From the NCBI GenBank assembly GCA_964463285.1, contig CAYXBB010000047.1, positions 1 to 9,980 of the forward strand: a stretch of DNA of 9,980 nucleotides. Reading direction: 5' to 3'. The translations under genes were made by a program, and so were the position numbers. Origin of the DNA: JAAZLS01 sp964463285 (GTDB taxonomy: Bacteria; Bacillota; Dethiobacteria; DTU022). Shown piece after piece: positions 5,946-9,980 of the stretch (the first letter of the stretch is position 1; each line of letters starts with the position of its first letter). Below the pieces are notes generated by a model. It was not told the origin of the DNA. It saw only the letters and a program-made list of their open reading frames with translations, and searched no databases.

Positions 5946-7698
5946 CATTTTATTTAAAGAATTAGATAAAGACACCCACCCTCTCAGCAAAGATAATCTG
6001 ATGATTTTTGCCACCGGTTGTCTTACAGCAACCTCATTCCCAGGCTCCTCAAGGATACAACTTGTATCTAAAAATGCAATAAATAACGGCATTCTTTTTT
6101 CCAGTGGCGGAGGTAATTTTGGGGCAGAGTTGAAACAGACTGGGTTAGATGCAATTGTTGTAGAAGGCAAATCAAGTAAACCTATATATATTTTTATCAA
6201 CAATGGCAGGATCGAGTTCAAAGATGCCTTGCATCTATGGGGTAAAACCACTTGGGAGACAAACCAAATCATTAGGCAAGAACTTGGTAGCGATACAATA
6301 GAAACCGCCTGCATCGGCCCTGCAGGTGAAAACCAGGTTTTAGTATCTTGTATAATAATTGATAAAGCCCACGCTTTAGCCTGGGGCGGATCTGGCGCCA
6401 TAATGGGATCTAAGAACCTTAAAGCCATAGCGGTTAAAGGAGACAAGCCGGTTAAAATACACAATCCACATAAATTTGCTATTGAAATAGATAAATATAA
6501 ATGGATATTGCTTAGCACCACCACTTCCCATGCCTTAAAAGAGCATGGAACACACGGGATAGCCGGTGCAGGAAGATTAACTGGAAACACTCCAACTTCT
6601 GTTAGAAATCTACAAACAGAATATTGGGATCCTGCTAAAACCGCTAAATTAAAGGAACAGGCTTATAAAAGATTTGAAATAAGTAGGACCAATTGTTTTA
6701 ATTGCCCGTTGTACTGCCTTCACTTATATAAAATGACTGATAATGATGAATGCTTAATCTCAGAGGGTATGCATGCAAATTCTGTCCGAGGCTTTGGTTC
6801 TAACTGGGATATTGATGATCCCTTTGCAGTATTGAAGGCTCATACCTTATGTAACCAACTTGGCTTGGATGTTGATGGCGTGTCATCTGTTGTAGCTTGG
6901 GCGATGGAATGCTTCGAATGTGGCTTAATATCTAACAACGATACATATGGGTTAAATCTCCGCTGGGGAAACGCAGGACATCTATTAAAACTGATTGAGG
7001 ATATAGCCTTTAAAAGAGGGTTTGGAAAAATCCTGGTGGAGGGAGTTTATAAAGCTTCTAAAATAATAGGGAAACAAAGCCTTAAACATGCAGTGCATAT
7101 TAAAAAAATCGGTTTGAATGAGCAAGGGCTACGTTCTCACAAAGCATGGGCTTTCGGGATGGCCGTAAGCACCAGGGGATCAGGTCATTTAGGTGGATCC
7201 CCCCAAACAGAAAATATTCAGATTCCAAAGCACGTAAGCAAATGGCTATTTGGCATAGAAGAAGCCGGTGTTCCTGGATCATATGATGATAAAGAAAAGC
7301 TTGTAGTATGGTACGAAATCTACAAAGCGCTTATAGATTCACTAGGTATCTGCTATTTTAATACAGGTTGGTACAGTATTGTACTGGCAAATTTGAATAT
7401 ATTGTCAACAATTTATGCAGCACTAACGGGGGTTGACCTAAACAAACAAGGATTGCATAATATTGGAAAGCATATTATTAATGTAGAAAAAGCGTTTAAT
7501 GTAATTCACGCCGGATTTACCAGAAATGACGATATTCTCCCACTTAGAGTTATGGATAAACCCCTTACTGAAGGTCCATATAAAGGGGAATTTTTTCGAC
7601 GCCAAAAATTTGATGATATGTTAACTAACTATTATAAACTTCACGGCTGGGATTCCAAAACAGGATTACAAAAAAAAGAAGTATTGGTTGAACTATAA
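5902..7698 (+). CDS. Aldehyde:ferredoxin oxidoreductase (AOR) family enzyme, main reading frame
   Basis: AOR-family enzymes carry a tungsten or molybdenum bis-pterin centre and one 4Fe-4S cluster, and oxidise aldehydes or related substrates with ferredoxin as partner in the cytoplasm. Numbered from GTG 5902 (598 residues), the frame has GGRGFGDN (8-15), the N-terminal region with GPAGEN (139-144) and GSGAIMGSKNLKA (163-175), cluster ligands Cys 265, 268 and 272 (CxxCxxxC) and the distant Cys 484 in DSLGIC. The usual end, MLTNYYKLHGWD, is also present, so the body looks complete and functional. No ribosome binding site precedes GTG 5902 or ATG 5911. The proper N-terminus is at 5820 in another frame, and joined at 5922 the protein would have 625 residues. 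The gene is visibly more AT-rich than the transporter genes, suggesting separate acquisition. The transporter upstream may supply its substrate, which is inference only. No moaD- or ferredoxin-like partner is nearby. Confidence 0.85.
   Translation: MNIMNILGGRGFGDNILFKELDKDTHPLSKDNLMIFATGCLTATSFPGSSRIQLVSKNAINNGILFSSGGGNFGAELKQTGLDAIVVEGKSSKPIYIFINNGRIEFKDALHLWGKTTWETNQIIRQELGSDTIETACIGPAGENQVLVSCIIIDKAHALAWGGSGAIMGSKNLKAIAVKGDKPVKIHNPHKFAIEIDKYKWILLSTTTSHALKEHGTHGIAGAGRLTGNTPTSVRNLQTEYWDPAKTAKLKEQAYKRFEISRTNCFNCPLYCLHLYKMTDNDECLISEGMHANSVRGFGSNWDIDDPFAVLKAHTLCNQLGLDVDGVSSVVAWAMECFECGLISNNDTYGLNLRWGNAGHLLKLIEDIAFKRGFGKILVEGVYKASKIIGKQSLKHAVHIKKIGLNEQGLRSHKAWAFGMAVSTRGSGHLGGSPQTENIQIPKHVSKWLFGIEEAGVPGSYDDKEKLVVWYEIYKALIDSLGICYFNTGWYSIVLANLNILSTIYAALTGVDLNKQGLHNIGKHIINVEKAFNVIHAGFTRNDDILPLRVMDKPLTEGPYKGEFFRRQKFDDMLTNYYKLHGWDSKTGLQKKEVLVEL
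5919..5928 (+). other. Frame-change site CTT-AGG-AGG in the AOR gene
   Basis: In the frame from ATG 5820 the codons are CTT (5919-5921), AGG, AGG. Skipping A5922 gives CTT then GGA GGC AGG GGG, that is Leu-Gly-Gly-Arg-Gly, the conserved AOR motif, in frame with the body. Tandem AGG-AGG is a reported +1 shift site in E. coli, and CTT-AGG is the core of the yeast Ty1 +1 site. AGG is common in neighbouring genes here, which weakens the recoding idea. A simple one-base insertion is equally consistent. Confidence 0.75.
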
Positions 7699-7740
7699 GC
7701 AAAAGAAATAATTCAGCGTCTCTTGTTTTATGGTTTTGAT

Positions 7741-7774
7741 TTATAAAGAACTTATTTTCTTATAATTTTATTTT
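7741..7774 (+). terminator. AT-rich terminator-like hairpin after the AOR gene
   Basis: TTATAAAGAA (7741-7750) pairs with TTCTTATAA (7757-7765) with one bulged A, around the loop CTTATT, followed by TTTTATTTT. The stem is weak, but its position about 40 bases after the stop and the T-run fit an end-of-operon terminator. Confidence 0.5.
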
Positions 7775-7826
7775 GGATCCATCAGTATATAATTGTTGTT
7801 GGTCTATGGGATTGCCTAAATGCATA

Positions 7827-7965
7827 TTCCGGAGCGAATCGTCCACCCATTCCGCTATTAACCGACCATCCATTCCGGGATTAGATCGACCACCTGTTCC
7901 GCTCGTTACCGACCACTAATTCCGGAGCATATCGGCCACATGTTCCACTAATAGCCGACCACTTT
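7827..7965 (+). repeat. Six tandem 23-24 bp terminal repeats of the IS21 element
   Basis: Units begin with TTCC at 7827, 7850, 7873, 7897, 7920 and 7943. Each has the form TTCCG, about seven variable bases, often TA-rich, then CGACCAC or close variants, then a short link. Periods are 23, 23, 24, 23 and 23 bases, so equivalent sites fall roughly every two helical turns. IS21-family ends are known to carry multiple repeats that bind the transposase, and this array is best read as that. It has no unique spacers, so it is not CRISPR. Confidence 0.75.
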
Positions 7966-7976
7966 TTTAAGGTTTT

Positions 7977-8003
7977 CCGGAATCGGCGGTCGAACTGGCG
8001 GAA
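7977..8003 (-). repeat. Inverted copy of the terminal repeat unit
   Basis: Read on the minus strand from 8003, the sequence is TTCCGCCAGTTCGACCGCC, followed by GA and TTCCGG (7982-7977). It matches the TTCCG and CGACC blocks of the tandem units in the opposite orientation, with a 21-base period. It lies between the array and istA and could be an additional transposase-binding site or a site for control of the istA promoter. Confidence 0.5.
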
Positions 8004-8064
8004 TACAGTTCAAGCGGCGCTGGATAACAAAAGCCGACAGGAGTTTCCCTTTCCCTGCCATAAA

Positions 8065-8083
8065 CCGTAATGAAACATTACGG
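8065..8083 (+). promoter_or_regulatory. Perfect hairpin just before istA ribosome binding site
   Basis: CCGTAATG (8065-8072) pairs perfectly with CATTACGG (8076-8083) around AAA. AAAAGGAGAGGG follows at once as the istA ribosome binding site. There is no T-run, so it is not a classic terminator. It may limit translation of istA from outside transcripts or be a protein-binding dyad. Confidence 0.5.
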
Positions 8084-8100
8084 AAAAGGAGAGGGTTCCT

Positions 8101-9666
8101 GTGGCTAAAAAACGGAGGTTATCCATGCGCAAGATCAAAGAAATTTTACGGCTAAAATCTGAACTGGGTCTGAGCGCCCGCCAAATTGCCCGCAGCCTAA
8201 GCATTTCTCACAGCACGGCGCTTGAAGTACTGCGCCGGGTTGAAGAATCAGGCCTGACCTGGCCTTTCCCCGAAGAACTAGATGATGGTGCACTAGAAAA
8301 CAGGCTTTACCCAAACTGCAACACCAAAGCTGGTAATTCCAATCTTCTGCCTGACTGGACGATGGTTCACAAGGAGCTTAAACGCAAGGGAATCACCTTG
8401 CAGTTGCTCTGGCAGGAATACAAGCAGGAACACCCTGAGGGTTACCAGTACAGCTATTTCTGTGAACTTTACCAAAAATGGAGAGGCACTCTTGATCTGC
8501 CGCTTCGCCAGATCCATAGGGCGGGTGAGAAGATGTTTGTAGACTATGCCGGTATGACCATTAAGGTGATGGACACCATTACCGGTAAAATCCTTGAAGC
8601 ACCCGTTTTTGTATCGGTACTCGGGGCAAGCAACTACACATATGTCGAGGCTACACCCAGTCAGGAACTGGAACAATGGATCTGTTCCCACTGCCGCTGC
8701 TTCGAATATTTTGGTGGCACAACAGAATGCATTGTGCCGGACAACCTGAAAAGCGGTGTCGCCAAGGCATGTCGCTATGAACCGGATCTTAACCCCACTT
8801 ACCAGGAGATGGCGTCCTACTACGGTACAGTAATCATCCCTGCTCGTCCAAGGCGCCCCCGGGACAAAGCCAAGGTGGAAACAGGTGTACAGATAGTTGA
8901 GCGCTGGATCCTGGCTCCTTTAAAAAACCGGGTTTTTTTAAGCTTCGAAGAGGGGAACCAGGCCCTTTGGGCAGGCCTGAAAATGCTTAATGACAGACCC
9001 TTTCAGAAACTTGAAGGCTCTCGACACTCAACTTATGAAGAACTGGAAAAACCAGTCCTAAAGAAATTACCGGAGAAACGCTATGAGTTTGCCAGATGGA
9101 AACAGGCCCGGGTAAACATAGATTACCACGTTGAGGTAGAGAAAAATTATTACAGTGTGCCCTACCAGCTTGTCAAAGAACAGGTGGATGTGCGCTTTAC
9201 CGGCTCCACTGTGGAGATCCTGCACAGGGGTAAACGCGTTGCCAGCCATTCCCGGCTTTATGGCAAAGGGAAGTTCAATACCATCAGTGAGCACCGGCCT
9301 GTTGCCCATCAAAAATACCTGGAGTGGACCCCATCAAGAATTATTAGCTGGGCTGAACAAACTGGGCCAAACACCGCAAAAATGGTCAGGCAAATCATGG
9401 AGAACAGGCCACACCCGGAACAGAGCTATCGCTCTTGCCTGGGCCTGCTAAGACTTGGCCGGCGCTACTCAGATGAACGCCTGGAGATGGCCTGTGGCAG
9501 GGCGCTGACCATTAATTCTTTTAGCTACAAAAGCGTTAATTCCATTTTGGAGAAGGGCCTAGACAAAATACCTGCTTCCGAACCCCTTGAAATGACCCCC
9601 ATACGGCACAGCAACCTGCGTGGAGCCAAATATTTTGGTGAAGAAGGTGAGCCTACATTATGCTGA
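8101..9666 (+). CDS. istA: IS21-family transposase IstA
   Basis: This DDE-type transposase of 521 residues carries out strand transfer, with IstB as ATP-dependent helper. The N-terminus has a helix-turn-helix, LSARQIARSLSISHSTALEV (24-43). The retroviral-integrase-like core starts at KMFVDYAG. The likely catalytic acids are Asp 148 (VDYAG), Asp 214 (VPDNLKSG) and Glu 260 (DKAKVETGV). The C-terminal half resembles the Mu-transposase-type beta-barrel domain (NYYSVPYQLV, 349-358). GTG 8101 is preceded by AAAAGGAGAGGG. ATG 8125 lies in the same frame but has no comparable site. The gene is complete and shows no disabling change. Its end overlaps istB by seven bases. Confidence 0.93.
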   Translation: MAKKRRLSMRKIKEILRLKSELGLSARQIARSLSISHSTALEVLRRVEESGLTWPFPEELDDGALENRLYPNCNTKAGNSNLLPDWTMVHKELKRKGITLQLLWQEYKQEHPEGYQYSYFCELYQKWRGTLDLPLRQIHRAGEKMFVDYAGMTIKVMDTITGKILEAPVFVSVLGASNYTYVEATPSQELEQWICSHCRCFEYFGGTTECIVPDNLKSGVAKACRYEPDLNPTYQEMASYYGTVIIPARPRRPRDKAKVETGVQIVERWILAPLKNRVFLSFEEGNQALWAGLKMLNDRPFQKLEGSRHSTYEELEKPVLKKLPEKRYEFARWKQARVNIDYHVEVEKNYYSVPYQLVKEQVDVRFTGSTVEILHRGKRVASHSRLYGKGKFNTISEHRPVAHQKYLEWTPSRIISWAEQTGPNTAKMVRQIMENRPHPEQSYRSCLGLLRLGRRYSDERLEMACGRALTINSFSYKSVNSILEKGLDKIPASEPLEMTPIRHSNLRGAKYFGEEGEPTLC

Positions 9667-9980
9667 TTAACCAGACCATTGAGAAACTAAAACAGATGCG
9701 TCTTAGCGGTATGGCAGAATGCTTGTCAAACCAGGCTACACAGTTAACAGGTGGTTTATCTTTTGAGGAACGCTTGGGGTTGCTGGTTGATTATGAATGG
9801 ACCCACCGTCAAAACAGACGCCTTGCCAGGCTCTTGAAGGCCGCATCTTTAAAGATCAGTGCCTGCTTAGAAGATATTGATTACCACCAACCCCGGGGAC
9901 TGGACCGGGGTCTGGTGGAAGGCCTTTCAACTGGCCAGTGGCTGTTAAGCCACCAAAATGTGTTGGTTACAGGCCCCTCC
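9660..9980 (+). CDS. istB: IstB transposition helper ATPase, N-terminal 107 residues
   Basis: ATG 9660 overlaps the istA stop in ATGCTGA, and AAGAAGGTGAG upstream serves as ribosome binding site. The frame is open to the window edge. IstB is an AAA+ ATPase related to DnaC that forms a complex on target DNA and activates IstA. Visible features are IEKLKQMRLSGMAE near the start, FEERLGLLVDYEWTHRQNRR (35-54), typical of the IstB N-terminal domain, and VLVTGPS at the edge, the first residues of Walker A. The ATPase domain lies outside the window. Confidence 0.92.
   Translation, partial: MLINQTIEKLKQMRLSGMAECLSNQATQLTGGLSFEERLGLLVDYEWTHRQNRRLARLLKAASLKISACLEDIDYHQPRGLDRGLVEGLSTGQWLLSHQNVLVTGPS

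Larger units (their letters stand above)
7821..9980 (+). mobile_element. IS21-family insertion sequence, left end through start of istB (right end outside window)
   Basis: The region holds the parts of an IS21 element in order: tandem terminal repeats, istA, and istB overlapping it. The left boundary is tentative. IS21 ends normally begin with TG, and TGCATATTCCGG at 7821 comes just before the first repeat unit. The right end and target duplication lie beyond the window. Insertion here is downstream of the AOR terminator-like hairpin and does not interrupt a recognisable gene. Confidence 0.8.

Noticed and set aside
7827..7965. CRISPR-like regular repeats
   Set aside because: Units abut one another with no unique spacers, are only 23-24 bases, diverge in their centres, and lie beside istA. 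IS21 terminal repeats explain them.

Overview
The window looks like a chromosomal segment from a Gram-positive anaerobe, most likely a spore-forming Firmicute of the Peptococcaceae/Desulfotomaculum type. This is an inference from strong AGGAGG-like ribosome binding sites, GTG starts, a lipoprotein-anchored solute-binding protein and an aldehyde:ferredoxin oxidoreductase (AOR) family enzyme. No rRNA or other marker gene is present to prove it.

Layout. (a) 1-228, minus strand: the first 76 codons of a protein resembling the large type III-like adenine DNA methyltransferases, running off the left edge. (b) 229-1122: almost 900 bases with no intact gene. It holds REP-like GC-rich palindromes (330-408), the remnant of a broken small lipoprotein/membrane-protein gene (451-814) and an AT-rich leader for the next operon. 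(c) 1123-5789: a complete ABC importer of the BMP/PnrA (nucleoside-type) family, made of a lipoprotein binding protein, a terminator hairpin, a double-domain ATPase and two permeases. (d) 5820-7698: an AOR-family tungsten/molybdenum-pterin iron-sulfur oxidoreductase directly after the second permease. Its N-terminus (5820 onward) is in a different frame from its body, and skipping one A at 5922 would join them. (e) 7741-7774: an AT-rich terminator-like hairpin. (f) from about 7821 to the right edge: the left part of an IS21-family insertion sequence, with six tandem 23-24 bp terminal repeats, an inverted copy, a hairpin, istA and the start of istB.

How the genes work together. The three membrane-complex genes are packed tightly (3-base gap, then a 1-base overlap) and the AOR gene follows after 30 bases with its own ribosome binding site, so ATPase, permeases and oxidoreductase are probably co-transcribed. 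The binding protein lies upstream of a strong hairpin terminator, which would give it excess over the membrane complex. The neighbourhood suggests import of a nucleoside, purine or similar small compound, with the oxidoreductase perhaps acting on it or on a breakdown product. The substrate cannot be read from sequence.

The most interesting point is the AOR frame change. The zero frame reads CTT AGG AGG exactly where a +1 shift would restore the family's Leu-Gly-Gly-Arg-Gly motif. This could be an ordinary inactivating indel, a sequencing error or a +1 recoding site. No CRISPR array, tRNA, rRNA or recognisable riboswitch was seen.
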